Of a stretch of 64,000 nucleotides of DNA, positions 55,914-64,000 are shown piece after piece. The stretch's first letter is position 1. The number at the start of each line of letters is the position of its first letter. This stretch comes from an uncultured Colwellia sp. (GTDB lineage: Bacteria; Pseudomonadota; Gammaproteobacteria; Enterobacterales; Alteromonadaceae): positions 88,601-152,600 of the forward strand of contig CAJXUN010000004.1 of NCBI GenBank assembly GCA_913061475.1, read 5' to 3'. The translations under genes and the position numbers were made by a program. The notes under the pieces were generated by a model. That model was not told where the DNA came from, made no database searches, and was given only the letters and a program-made list of their open reading frames with translations.

Positions 55914-58028
55914 TTACTTTTTTAGACTCGTATCGCCCTTGATCCAATAATTGAACAACTTATCTATGGTTTTACTTTGTTGTTTCATGGTCAGCCAATT
56001 GCGCATAAATAACTCAAAAGCATGATCATTTTTATTAATAGGAAATGCCATGTAAAGCGGCGCTAATTCAGGTTTAGGCACCACCACGGTATAACTTGGG
56101 TTGAGTAATGTCCAAGCTGATGATGCCGCTGCGCCAAAAACCATGGCATCAATATGAGAAAATTCTGGCTTAAAGAATAATCGTGGTGTTGATATTTCCC
56201 AAGCCTTGCCGTGGGTAAAGGTTTTAGCGATCGCTTTTTTATAATAAAAACTTTCAGGGATACCCAAAATAAGATCGTCGCGCGATAAAATATTATCCCA
56301 CTGGGTAAATTCAGCTCGGCGTTTATCTTTAACAATTATTGCAATGCTTTGAGTGCTGTATGGCATAGTAAGCGTGAATTGTGCCATATTATCAGGAATA
56401 ACCGGTACGCCTGTTGTAATGTCTAGGTAGCCAGACGCTAATAACGCTTTAGCCTGATGACGAAATATTTTCACAAACTCTATATCGACGTTTAAATCAA
56501 TGGCAAGTTGATTCATTATTTCAATATCAAAACCCACCAGTTTGCCGTCATTGTTATGGAATGAGTAAGGTAAATCATCACGAAAATAGCCGACGCGAAT
56601 AAACCCCCGTTGTTTAATACGGGTAAGTACACCCACAAAAGGTTGCATCGTTTCGCTACTTTGTACGGCTTCATCTAAATAGCGACTGTTAACTTCATCC
56701 ATAAGAAAGTCACGTTCAATAAACTTAGCGTAGCCCTGATATTGATAACTAATAGCACTAAAACCATATTTTAAACTTATAAAGGCAACAACAGATAACA
56801 GCGGAATTAGCGCTAAATTTCTAATCAATGCTTTTTTCTTTACACGAAACGCTTTTGCCATACTGGTGGCAACGAGTAATGGCAAACAACTGGCAAACGT
56901 GACGGAAAGTAACGCGGATAAACGGCCCACCACTAGGTTTTCAGAAACAATAAAAAAATCAAACATGGTATGCGAAACGTTAAATAATTCTAATAGATTT
57001 TGCATTGCCAAGGTGCTGGTGCCGAACAATTGTGGAATGCCAATGACCACCAGTTTTACATAATCTTCAAAGCTAATGTAGGCACCTGAAAACCACGCGG
57101 CAAATAACACAAAGAGCAATGATAATAATTTACCACCAACAGGTAGGCTGTAGCTTATAGGGACTATGACTTCAGGCACTTTATCTGCGTTGTCGATATG
57201 TGCATATTGTGTGGCAATTAATTCTTTGGTTTTTTCGACAATAATCGGGATAACAACAAAAAAGCTACCGGTAGCAAATGCCGTGATCATGGCTTCACGT
57301 GATGCTTTTAAAATAGCACGGTAGCCAAAAGGGGTGATGGTAGCGAGCAAAGCAGGAAATACCACAAATGACAGTAAAACCACTAGCACTAATGCACTGG
57401 CGACATAAATCATTAGGCCATCAAGCTGTGAGGCATCGAGCGTAGACGAGGCTCGCCAACCAATACAGAATATGCCAATAGGCGCAAAACGCATGACTTG
57501 GCTACTGATATTACTGACTGATTGCTTTAAGTTACCGAGCACCGCTAGTGTTTGACGCTTATTTTTAATTGGCATTAAGCCGACACCAACAAAGACACTA
57601 AAAAATACCACAGAAGGGATCACGGCGTTAGCAAAGGCATTAAACGGGTTCGACGGAATAAACAATTCAACTAAATTAAACTCTTGGCTTACTTTAACGG
57701 TAGCGGCGCTATAAAACTCTGCCGTTTGCCAGTTAGGAAATGATAGCGGTGCCATTAAAATAAAACATAGCATCAAGGCCATCAGTAATATGATCAGTAT
57801 TAGCGTGCTTTTAAGTGCCGTTTTAGCTTTACCTGCAGATAAGCCGCCAATACCAACAATAAGGGATAACGAAATGTAAGGTAGTGCCGTCATTTGTAAT
57901 AGCATGACAAAGGCATCGGCAAGGTTATTTACTATTGGGTATAAGGGCGCATTAATACTACCAATGATAAGCCCAATGGCCATGGCGATAAGAATACGGC
58001 TTGATAAGGGGATTTTACTAAGTTTCAA
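55914..58028 (-). CDS. Dicarboxylate/amino-acid symporter-like protein fused to a periplasmic binding domain
   Basis: 704-aa fusion. Residues about 1-410 are DAACS (glutamate/dicarboxylate symporter) type with about eight membrane segments; then another helix (about 415-437, ALIPLLSVVAFISLKYGF) and, from about 475, an SBP_bac_3 solute-binding domain (FIRVGYFRDDLPYSFHNNDG, KLVGFDIEIMNQLA, YLDITTGVPVI). Topology puts the binding domain in the periplasm. The symporter's usual motifs are changed: the Ser-rich stretch is TGSFFVV, and the NMDGT motif is replaced by SYSLPVGGKLLSL. A transporter fed by its own receptor, or a receptor built on a transporter, are both possible. Confidence 0.85.
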   Translation of the reverse strand: MKLSKIPLSSRILIAMAIGLIIGSINAPLYPIVNNLADAFVMLLQMTALPYISLSLIVGIGGLSAGKAKTALKSTLILIILLMALMLCFILMAPLSFPNWQTAEFYSAATVKVSQEFNLVELFIPSNPFNAFANAVIPSVVFFSVFVGVGLMPIKNKRQTLAVLGNLKQSVSNISSQVMRFAPIGIFCIGWRASSTLDASQLDGLMIYVASALVLVVLLSFVVFPALLATITPFGYRAILKASREAMITAFATGSFFVVIPIIVEKTKELIATQYAHIDNADKVPEVIVPISYSLPVGGKLLSLLFVLFAAWFSGAYISFEDYVKLVVIGIPQLFGTSTLAMQNLLELFNVSHTMFDFFIVSENLVVGRLSALLSVTFASCLPLLVATSMAKAFRVKKKALIRNLALIPLLSVVAFISLKYGFSAISYQYQGYAKFIERDFLMDEVNSRYLDEAVQSSETMQPFVGVLTRIKQRGFIRVGYFRDDLPYSFHNNDGKLVGFDIEIMNQLAIDLNVDIEFVKIFRHQAKALLASGYLDITTGVPVIPDNMAQFTLTMPYSTQSIAIIVKDKRRAEFTQWDNILSRDDLILGIPESFYYKKAIAKTFTHGKAWEISTPRLFFKPEFSHIDAMVFGAAASSAWTLLNPSYTVVVPKPELAPLYMAFPINKNDHAFELFMRNWLTMKQQSKTIDKLFNYWIKGDTSLKK

Positions 58029-58099
58029 TATTGTTATACCAGTAAGAATAATTTTCGTCGTTACTATTTTGCACAGTATAGTAAAGCGCGTGAAAGAGA

Positions 58100-58163
58100 C
58101 TTCCTGTACATGGCTGCTATTTCACATCCATGTGATCGCAGCATACCGTACATCCTGTACATA
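58100..58163. repeat. Intergenic repeat with two TCCTGTACAT copies
   Basis: TCCTGTACAT occurs at 58102-58111 and 58153-58162; between them ACATGG... and CCATGT... and GCTG/CAGC form inverted partners. Resembles CATCCTGTACAT-type intergenic repeats common in Alteromonadales and Shewanella genomes. Lies between the fusion gene's start and metG's end. Confidence 0.5.
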
Positions 58164-58197
58164 AAGGCAAACCCTATTTAATGTTGAGGTTTGCCTT
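58164..58197 (-). terminator. Hairpin downstream of metG
   Basis: 10-bp perfect stem 58164-58173 / 58188-58197 (AAGGCAAACC/GGTTTGCCTT), 14-nt loop, with a short TTTAT on the minus strand. 32 bp after the metG stop. Confidence 0.6.
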
Positions 58198-58228
58198 GAT
58201 TATTATGCGCTAATTAACCCAGTGTGCG

Positions 58229-60355
58229 TTATTTAACACGCATACCTGGTTGAGCGCCGTCATCAGGGTTGAGTATCCATAAGTCTTTACCGCCAGGACC
58301 GGCAGCTAATACCATGCCTTCTGACATGCCAAAGCGCATTTTACGTGGTGCTAAGTTGGCGACCATAACGGTATGCCTGCCAATTAAATCTTCAGGTTGG
58401 TAGGCGGATTTAATACCGGCAAATACCTGACGAGTTTCACCATTTTCCTGACTATCAAGTGCTAAGGTTAATTTGAGTAATTTATCTGCTTTTTCAACAT
58501 GTTCAGCGTTGATGATTTTTGCGATACGTAAATCTATTTTGGCAAAGTCATCAAATTGAATTTCTTCGCTAATAGGATCGCTGCCCAATGGATCATTTAA
58601 TGCTGCAGTGTTATCAACAACTTTTTCCTGCTTAGCTTTCTTTTTGGCTTTAGCTGGCTTTTCGTCATCCGCTTTTACCAATAAATTTTCTTTTGAAGCG
58701 TCAGTCATCGCGTTGACTTTATCCATGTCGACACGTTGTAATAAGGCTTTAAATTTGTTGATTTTATGATCGGTTAATAAGGTTTTGTGACCTTCCCATA
58801 CTAATTCGTCATTTAAAAACTCAGCGGTACTATCCGCTAAAACAGGTAGTACAGGTTTTAAGTAAATCATTAAGGTACGGAACATGTTGATACCCAATGA
58901 ACAGATATCTTGTACTTCTTGTTGTTTAGTTTCGTCTTTAACTAACTGCCATGGTTCTTTAATGGCGATATATTCATTAACTTTGTCAGCTAATGCCATT
59001 ATTTCGCGCATACCACGGCCAAAGTCACGAGCTTCATAGTGAGCAGCGATACTGTTACCTGCAGCCATTACTTCATCAGCTAACGCTTGGTTATCAATGT
59101 TTGTTGATAACATGCCATCAAAACGTTTGGTAATAAAACTTGCACAACGAGAAGCGATATTAACCACTTTACCGACTAGGTCAGAGTTAACACGCTGCAC
59201 GAAGTCTTCAAGGTTTAAATCTAAGTCATCAATTTTATGGGTTAATTTAGTTGCGTAGTAATAACGTAAATATTCAGGATTTAAATGCGCTAAATAAGTA
59301 CAACCTTTAATAAAGGTTCCCTTAGATTTAGACATTTTTTCTCCATTCACGGTAACAAAACCATGCGCGAAAACAGCGGTAGGTTTGCGGAAATCAGCGC
59401 CTTCTAACATGGCTGGCCAAAACAGGCTGTGGAAGTTAATAATGTCCTTACCGATAAAGTGATATAACTCAGCATCTGAATCTTTCTTCCAGAAGCTGTC
59501 AAAATCGATGCTTGAGTCTTTATCGCATAGGTTTTTAAAGCTGCCCATATAACCAATAGGCGCATCTAACCAAACATAGAAGAATTTACCCGGAGCATTC
59601 GGTATTTCAAAACCAAAATAAGGTGCGTCACGGCTAATATCCCACTGTTTTAAACCTTGTCCGAACCATTCGCTAAGTTTATTCGCTACTTCTTCTTGCA
59701 ATGTGCCACTGCGTATCCAGTCTGCTAACATAGATTCAAAAGCAGGCAAGTCAAAGAAGTAATGTTCAGAATCTTTTAAGATCGGTGTCGCACCTGAAAT
59801 AGCAGAGCGTGGATTAAGCACTTCTGTTGGTGAATAAGTTGCCCCACAGTTGTCACAGCTATCACCATTTTCATCTTCACTTTTACACTTCGGACAAGTG
59901 CCTTTGACAAATCTGTCAGCTAAGAACATGCCTTTTTCAGGGTCATATAACTGAGAAATAGTGCGGGTTTTAATATGACCTTTGGCATGTAAACGGTTAT
60001 AAATTTCTTCAGCGAATGCTTTGTTTTCATCGCTATGTGTTGTGTGGTAATTATCAAAGCTAATGTGGAAGTCACTAAATTCTTTAATACGCTCTTCACG
60101 CACACCTTTGATCATTTCTTCTGGTGTTATGCCAAGCTCTTGCGCTTTAAGCATGATCGGTGTGCCATGGGCATCATCGGCACAAACAAAGTAAGTTTCA
60201 TGTCCACGCATACGCTGGAAACGAACCCAAATATCAGTTTGAATATGCTCTAATAAATGGCCAAGGTGAATTGAACCGTTCGCATAAGGAAGGGCACAAG
60301 TAACTAAAATTTTACGCTTATCTGCTAATGGCACAGATGACTTTGATAACGACAT
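58229..60355 (-). CDS. metG: Methionine--tRNA ligase MetG
   Basis: 708-aa class I aminoacyl-tRNA synthetase. HIGH motif as HLGH (30-33), KMSKS (about 338-342), and the zinc ribbon [20 protein letters not shown] Lys-rich linker (about 560-595) precedes the C-terminal EMAP/tRNA-binding dimerisation domain (about 605-708). Essential; single gene, divergent from apbC as in E. coli. Confidence 0.97.
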   Translation of the reverse strand: MSLSKSSVPLADKRKILVTCALPYANGSIHLGHLLEHIQTDIWVRFQRMRGHETYFVCADDAHGTPIMLKAQELGITPEEMIKGVREERIKEFSDFHISFDNYHTTHSDENKAFAEEIYNRLHAKGHIKTRTISQLYDPEKGMFLADRFVKGTCPKCKSEDENGDSCDNCGATYSPTEVLNPRSAISGATPILKDSEHYFFDLPAFESMLADWIRSGTLQEEVANKLSEWFGQGLKQWDISRDAPYFGFEIPNAPGKFFYVWLDAPIGYMGSFKNLCDKDSSIDFDSFWKKDSDAELYHFIGKDIINFHSLFWPAMLEGADFRKPTAVFAHGFVTVNGEKMSKSKGTFIKGCTYLAHLNPEYLRYYYATKLTHKIDDLDLNLEDFVQRVNSDLVGKVVNIASRCASFITKRFDGMLSTNIDNQALADEVMAAGNSIAAHYEARDFGRGMREIMALADKVNEYIAIKEPWQLVKDETKQQEVQDICSLGINMFRTLMIYLKPVLPVLADSTAEFLNDELVWEGHKTLLTDHKINKFKALLQRVDMDKVNAMTDASKENLLVKADDEKPAKAKKKAKQEKVVDNTAALNDPLGSDPISEEIQFDDFAKIDLRIAKIINAEHVEKADKLLKLTLALDSQENGETRQVFAGIKSAYQPEDLIGRHTVMVANLAPRKMRFGMSEGMVLAAGPGGKDLWILNPDDGAQPGMRVK

Positions 60356-60474
60356 ATAAAGTTTACATATTATTGGTGGTAATTATGCAGGGAATGGTAC
60401 AGAATTTGTCATTACTTTTCATTAAGAATTATCGTCTTTATGTGATAAAGAGCGGATAAAAGTGCGTTTTAAAA

Positions 60475-61584
60475 ATGTTATCAAATTTCTTATCTAAAAA
60501 ACTATTTTCTAAAAATGATGTTAGCGTTGAAAACCAAAAGGCTATCCACGGTTTTCTCGATGCTTATCGCTGTGATATTTTCCCCGAAGGGTTGATAGCT
60601 ATTGCCCAAACTATGACCCTGCTCATGGTTAAAAATAATCTTGTGATTAAGTTATCACTACCTTTTCCTTGTGATGGGCAATTGCATGATATTGCCGAGC
60701 AATTGACTGAGTTAATAGAGCAGCCGGTAAGCTTTGATGCTGAATATCATATTGAGCCCGTTAGGCAACATAAGATAAAAGGTATCAAAAATATTATCGC
60801 AGTATCGTCGGGTAAGGGCGGTGTCGGTAAATCAACAACTGCGGTTAACTTAGCCTATGGCCTTATTGCTGAAGGTTGTAATGTTGGGATTTTAGATGCT
60901 GATATTTATGGCCCGTCAATCCCCACCATGTTGGGATTAAAAGGCGCTAAGCCGACATCAAATGACGGTAAATTGATCACGCCGCTTGAAGTTAATCACT
61001 TAAGCGCGATGTCAATTGGCTTTTTAGTTGATGATGCAAACGCCACTGTCTGGCGTGGCCCTATGGCGAGTCGAGCTTTTTCACAATTACTCAATGAAAC
61101 CGATTGGCCCGATCTAGATTACCTGATCGTTGATATGCCACCCGGCACTGGTGATATTCAACTAACCTTAGCCCAACAAGTGCCGGTAGCCGGTGCATTG
61201 GTGATCACAACACCGCAAGATATTGCCTTAATGGATGCGATTAAGGGCATGGCGATGTTTGAGCAAGTAAAGCTTCCAGTATTGGGTATAATCGAAAATA
61301 TGAGCTATCACCAATGTGAAAACTGCGGTCATCAATCTCACTTGTTTGGTGAAGGTGGTGGCAAACGTATTGCAGAAGACGCGAAAACCCAATTGCTTGG
61401 GCAATTACCTTTAGATATTCGTATTCGAGAAGACGCAGATAGCGGTAGTTGTGTAATAAATGAAAATAGCACTGGAGAAATAGCGCTGCTGTATCGTAAT
61501 ATAGCGCGCAAAGTCGCAGCGCAATTGTATTATCAATTAGATATGCGCAGCCCAACGACAGCGGAAGTAGTTGTTGAACAATAA
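60475..61584 (+). CDS. apbC: Iron-sulfur carrier ApbC/Mrp
   Basis: 369-aa P-loop ATPase that carries Fe-S clusters. Deviant Walker A SSGKGGVGKSTT (about 112-123), IVDMPPGTGD and the cluster-binding CENC (Cys281, Cys284). The N-terminal 90 residues match the DUF59-like region of Mrp proteins in shortened form. Divergent from metG, an arrangement shared with E. coli. Confidence 0.95.
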   Translation: MLSNFLSKKLFSKNDVSVENQKAIHGFLDAYRCDIFPEGLIAIAQTMTLLMVKNNLVIKLSLPFPCDGQLHDIAEQLTELIEQPVSFDAEYHIEPVRQHKIKGIKNIIAVSSGKGGVGKSTTAVNLAYGLIAEGCNVGILDADIYGPSIPTMLGLKGAKPTSNDGKLITPLEVNHLSAMSIGFLVDDANATVWRGPMASRAFSQLLNETDWPDLDYLIVDMPPGTGDIQLTLAQQVPVAGALVITTPQDIALMDAIKGMAMFEQVKLPVLGIIENMSYHQCENCGHQSHLFGEGGGKRIAEDAKTQLLGQLPLDIRIREDADSGSCVINENSTGEIALLYRNIARKVAAQLYYQLDMRSPTTAEVVVEQ

Positions 61585-61697
61585 AACCCGAATTTTAAGA
61601 CGCAGAAATAATTCAATGTTTTCTTCGTCGCCATAATGTCAAACGAATAGATAACTCCGTTCAATTGGTATAACAACTGAGTCTAAGAAGAATAACC

Positions 61698-62291
61698 ATG
61701 AGATTAAGTGACATAGATATAGAAGAATGCCTTAGAAAAGGGCAAATAGCCATTTCACCAGCGCCAGACAGTAGCATGATCTCTGGTGTTAGCGTTGATA
61801 TTCGCTTAGGTAACGAATTTCGCGTATTTCAAGATCATACCGCACCTTATATCGACTTAAGCGGCCCTAAAGTAGAAATGCAAAAGGCCATGAACTCAGT
61901 AATGAGCGATGAAATTTATATTCCAGATGGCGAAGCGTTTTTTCTTCATCCTGGCGAATTAGCCTTAGCAGTTACTTTAGAGTCTGTAACCTTACCTGAC
62001 AATATTGTTGGTTGGTTAGATGGCCGTTCATCGCTAGCGCGTTTAGGTTTAATGGTACATGTTACTGCCCATAGAATTGATCCCGGTTGGTCAGGTCAAA
62101 TAGTGTTGGAGTTTTATAACAGTGGTAAATTACCGTTAGCATTACGACCAAAAATGAAAATTGCCGCGCTTAATTTTGAAACTATGTCTTCAAGCGCCGC
62201 TCGCCCTTACAATAAGCGGGAAGATGCTAAATATAAAGGTCAAATGGGTGCTGTTGCCAGTCGCATTAGTCAAGATGAGAGTCATAAGTAA
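61698..62291 (+). CDS. dcd: dCTP deaminase Dcd
   Basis: 197-aa enzyme converting dCTP to dUTP, feeding dTTP synthesis. Conserved motifs [12 protein letters not shown] (about 30-41), [13 protein letters not shown] (Arg, Ser) and [14 protein letters not shown] with the catalytic Glu. Length is close to E. coli Dcd (193 aa). Its upstream DNA carries a stray copy of the MITE terminal repeat. Confidence 0.97.
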   Translation: MRLSDIDIEECLRKGQIAISPAPDSSMISGVSVDIRLGNEFRVFQDHTAPYIDLSGPKVEMQKAMNSVMSDEIYIPDGEAFFLHPGELALAVTLESVTLPDNIVGWLDGRSSLARLGLMVHVTAHRIDPGWSGQIVLEFYNSGKLPLALRPKMKIAALNFETMSSSAARPYNKREDAKYKGQMGAVASRISQDESHK

Positions 62292-62312
62292 GCTAGAACA
62301 ATAGGCTTCAAT

Positions 62313-62343
62313 AAAAAACCAACGATAAGTCGTTGGTTTTTTT
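62313..62343. terminator. Bidirectional intrinsic terminator
   Basis: 7-bp stem CCAACGA (62319-62325) / TCGTTGG (62330-62336), TAAG loop, A-run before and seven T after. Between convergent dcd and yvcK. Confidence 0.88.
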
Positions 62344-62388
62344 GTTTTAGCGCTTTATTCTTCTTCGCTGTAAATCGAAGCAGGGCCG

Positions 62389-63318
62389 TTAGTTAGCATT
62401 GACTGCTGCGGGTAAAGGACGTTCATTGCGCTTATCAGCCATAGAAATACAAAGGTTTAACGCAGAGATTAATTTATCGCGGCTGTGGTAATGTGCAATA
62501 GTGTCGCTACGTAACTCATGATGACAAACACTAACACGTGCTGAGGTGACACTAGTATCGTGACAAATAGCGCTATCAATAGGCAAACATCCAATATTGT
62601 CCTCAATCCAAGCTAACTTTTCATCTAAAGTTAAGTTATCTGCGGGGCTATTTTCTGCAACAATATTATCAATAAATACCCGATGTGCTTTGGTTTTCTT
62701 AAGCGCTTTACTTATATCTCTTACCAGTAATGGCGGCACGACACTGGTCAGGAAGCTTCCAGGACCCAAAATAACCAAATCGGCATTTAATATTGCGTCA
62801 ATGCACTGAGGCAGTGTTTTTACCAGTGGTGCCAGCATGAGCTTTGTCGGCATCATTGACATTTTATCGACAGATAGTTCACCCACGCGGCAGCGGCCTT
62901 CAGGAGAAAAGGCCATTAAATCCGTCGGTGTTTCAGACATAGGTAATACCGGTGTTTTAACTCTCAATAATCGGCGCACAAGTTTGATCGATTCAAGCGG
63001 GCGCGAATGAATTTGTCCGAGTCCGTAGAGGATTAAATTACCGAGGTTATGGCCACCGAGTTCATCGTTGCCATCGAAGCGAAAATCAAATAATTGGCTA
63101 CCAACAGATTGTTCATCGACTAATTGCGTTAGGCAATTACGTAAATCGCCCCAAGCGATAGAACTGCTGCGTTTTCTTAAGCGGCCTGTGGAGCCACCAT
63201 TGTCAGTTGTGGTAACAATACCCGTCAGTTGATTTCCTAAAAAGGAAAGGGTAGAAAGCACACGTCCTAGACCGTGACCACCACCAATGGCAACAACATT
63301 GAGCTCTTTTAGCTGCAT
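62389..63318 (-). CDS. yvcK: YvcK/CofD-like UDP-sugar-binding protein
   Basis: 309-aa protein of the YvcK (E. coli YbhK) family, related to CofD transferases. In B. subtilis YvcK binds UDP-GlcNAc and is needed for growth on gluconeogenic carbon and for cell shape. Motifs: VAIGGGHGLGRVLSTL (about 9-24), TTDNGGSTGRLRKR and DLRNCL. Cytoplasmic, single gene next to the tRNA cluster. Confidence 0.92.
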   Translation of the reverse strand: MQLKELNVVAIGGGHGLGRVLSTLSFLGNQLTGIVTTTDNGGSTGRLRKRSSSIAWGDLRNCLTQLVDEQSVGSQLFDFRFDGNDELGGHNLGNLILYGLGQIHSRPLESIKLVRRLLRVKTPVLPMSETPTDLMAFSPEGRCRVGELSVDKMSMMPTKLMLAPLVKTLPQCIDAILNADLVILGPGSFLTSVVPPLLVRDISKALKKTKAHRVFIDNIVAENSPADNLTLDEKLAWIEDNIGCLPIDSAICHDTSVTSARVSVCHHELRSDTIAHYHSRDKLISALNLCISMADKRNERPLPAAVNAN

Positions 63319-63612
63319 ATAATTTTAATTTTTTTCAATAGAGTTTTAACCATAACCTTAATTATACGATAAATAAAGCGGCTCGCCATAGTTTCTGTGC
63401 CTATTAGCGATATATAATTGTGCTTCAGCTATGTTTTATCCTCAAAGTGATTTAAAATTGCTAGCAGCTTATTTTATTCAGCATTACTATCAAGAATGTT
63501 AACAAAGTTGTTAATATAAACAGTTGATAAGACAAAATTTAGCCAACTTGTTCTATTAGTAATCAGTTAGATAAAATCTTTTAAAAAAAAGCGCTAATAT
63601 CTAAAATAAGGG

Positions 63613-63641
63613 TTGACAGGTTCTTGGTCGCTGCTTAGAAT
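63613..63641 (+). promoter_or_regulatory. Strong sigma-70 promoter of the tRNA operon
   Basis: TTGACA (63613-63618), 17-bp spacer, TAGAAT (63636-63641) and a GC-rich discriminator GCGCCTCGC directly after, the hallmark of stable-RNA promoters under stringent (ppGpp/DksA) control. The tRNA-Ala gene begins about 83 bp further. Upstream, 63319-63612 is AT-rich and holds the yvcK promoter region; nothing else recognised. Confidence 0.85.
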
Positions 63642-63724
63642 GCGCCTCGCTTTCAACGAGTAACTCGATTATTTGTTGGGAGAAGATTAAGGTAAGTATT
63701 AGGCCACTTGCTTTATTTCTATGT

Positions 63725-63800
63725 GGGGCTATAGCTCAGCTGGGAGAGCGCTTCGCTGGCAGCGAAGAGGTCTGCGGTTCGATCCCGCATAGCTCCACCA
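63725..63800 (+). tRNA. tRNA-Ala(GGC)
   Basis: 76-nt tRNA with encoded CCA. Acceptor GGGGCTA/TAGCTCC, anticodon loop CTGGCAG on stem CTTCG/CGAAG (anticodon GGC), T-loop GGTTCGATCC. Confidence 0.98.
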
Positions 63801-63923
63801 ATATTTATTTAATAGTATTTTATCGCTATTAAAAGATAGATAAAAAGATAATTGTAATTGGATATACTCTTGAAGTTATCGGATTACAAAAACAAGCTGA
63901 AAAGCCTGTTTTATCGTTTTAGT

Positions 63924-63999
63924 GTCCCTATCGTCTAGAGGCCTAGGACACCGCCCTTTCACGGCGGTAACAGGGGTTCGAATCCCCTTAGGGATGCCA
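63924..63999 (+). tRNA. tRNA-Glu(TTC)
   Basis: 76-nt tRNA with encoded CCA at 63997-63999. Acceptor GTCCCTA/TAGGGAT, anticodon stem CCGCC/GGCGG with loop CTTTCAC (anticodon TTC), T-loop GGTTCGAATCC. Follows tRNA-Ala by 123 bp and probably shares its promoter; further tRNAs may follow outside the window. Confidence 0.98.
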
Positions 64000-64000
64000 C

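Noticed and set aside
61241..61555. 104-codon frame antisense to apbC
   Set aside because: Inside a strongly supported gene; no motif.
1..64000. CRISPR arrays, prophage, transposase or defence-system genes
   Set aside because: No regularly spaced repeats, phage structural genes, transposase, restriction or toxin-antitoxin pair could be recognised; the XRE/membrane pair lacks toxin features.

Overview
The window looks like ordinary chromosome from a marine gammaproteobacterium of the order Alteromonadales, most likely Colwelliaceae (Colwellia or Thalassotalea type). This is inferred from AT-rich DNA, from gene families typical of Shewanella, Colwellia and Vibrio (DUF2999, DUF2780, VF530, DnaJ-related protein, RcsF-TrmO, MetG/ApbC/Dcd), and from short intergenic repeats of the kind common in that group. 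No phage, transposase, integrase or CRISPR array is visible. Mobile DNA is limited to two MITE-like elements.

Layout. 1-4600: a minus-strand operon of a TonB-dependent receptor followed by two secreted phosphatases, probably for scavenging organic phosphorus. 5.1-9.5 kb: mtfA, then a divergent pair of secreted katG and oxyR. 9.5-19.8 kb: housekeeping and small genes (MATE exporter, DUF4156 lipoprotein, GIY-YIG-like protein, Sel1-repeat protein, RhlE helicase, DUF2999, lipoprotein cyclophilin, gluzincin-like metallopeptidase, DUF2059, RDD, LysE exporter). 19.9-31.2 kb: Lrp regulator, first MITE, SDR, second MATE, a cloverleaf-like structured spacer, small membrane proteins, a secreted lipase paired with a membrane-tethered partner, a chemoreceptor, VF530, DUF2780, second MITE. 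31.2-42.3 kb: a TPR-like protein, an XRE regulator with a membrane partner, a DnaJ-related protein, and an AraC regulator divergent from a four-gene run (AGPS-like flavoprotein, GlpD-like dehydrogenase, FGGY kinase, Tat-exported PhoD). 42.3-53.4 kb: sbcDC, DUF1569, MBL hydrolase, DMT exporter, SlyD, amidohydrolase. 53.6-64 kb: DMT exporter, rcsF-trmO, a dicarboxylate-symporter-like protein fused to a periplasmic binding domain, metG, apbC, dcd, yvcK, and a tRNA-Ala/tRNA-Glu pair behind a strong promoter.

How genes work together. The receptor/phosphatase operon and the AraC-controlled flavoprotein-GlpD-FGGY-PhoD run both look like routes for using phosphorylated or glycerol-based compounds. 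KatG and OxyR form a peroxide-defence pair. Many convergent gene pairs are separated by long perfect hairpins without a T-tract.

The best candidates for undescribed biology are the symporter-like/binding-domain fusion (55914-58028), which lacks the usual transporter signature motifs; the lipase with an unrecognised membrane-tethered partner (24061-26272); the AGPS-like/GlpD/FGGY/PhoD operon; and the cloverleaf-like intergenic element at 23209-23300. Starts were moved from non-ATG or upstream codons to internal ATGs where ribosome-binding sites or signal peptides favoured this.
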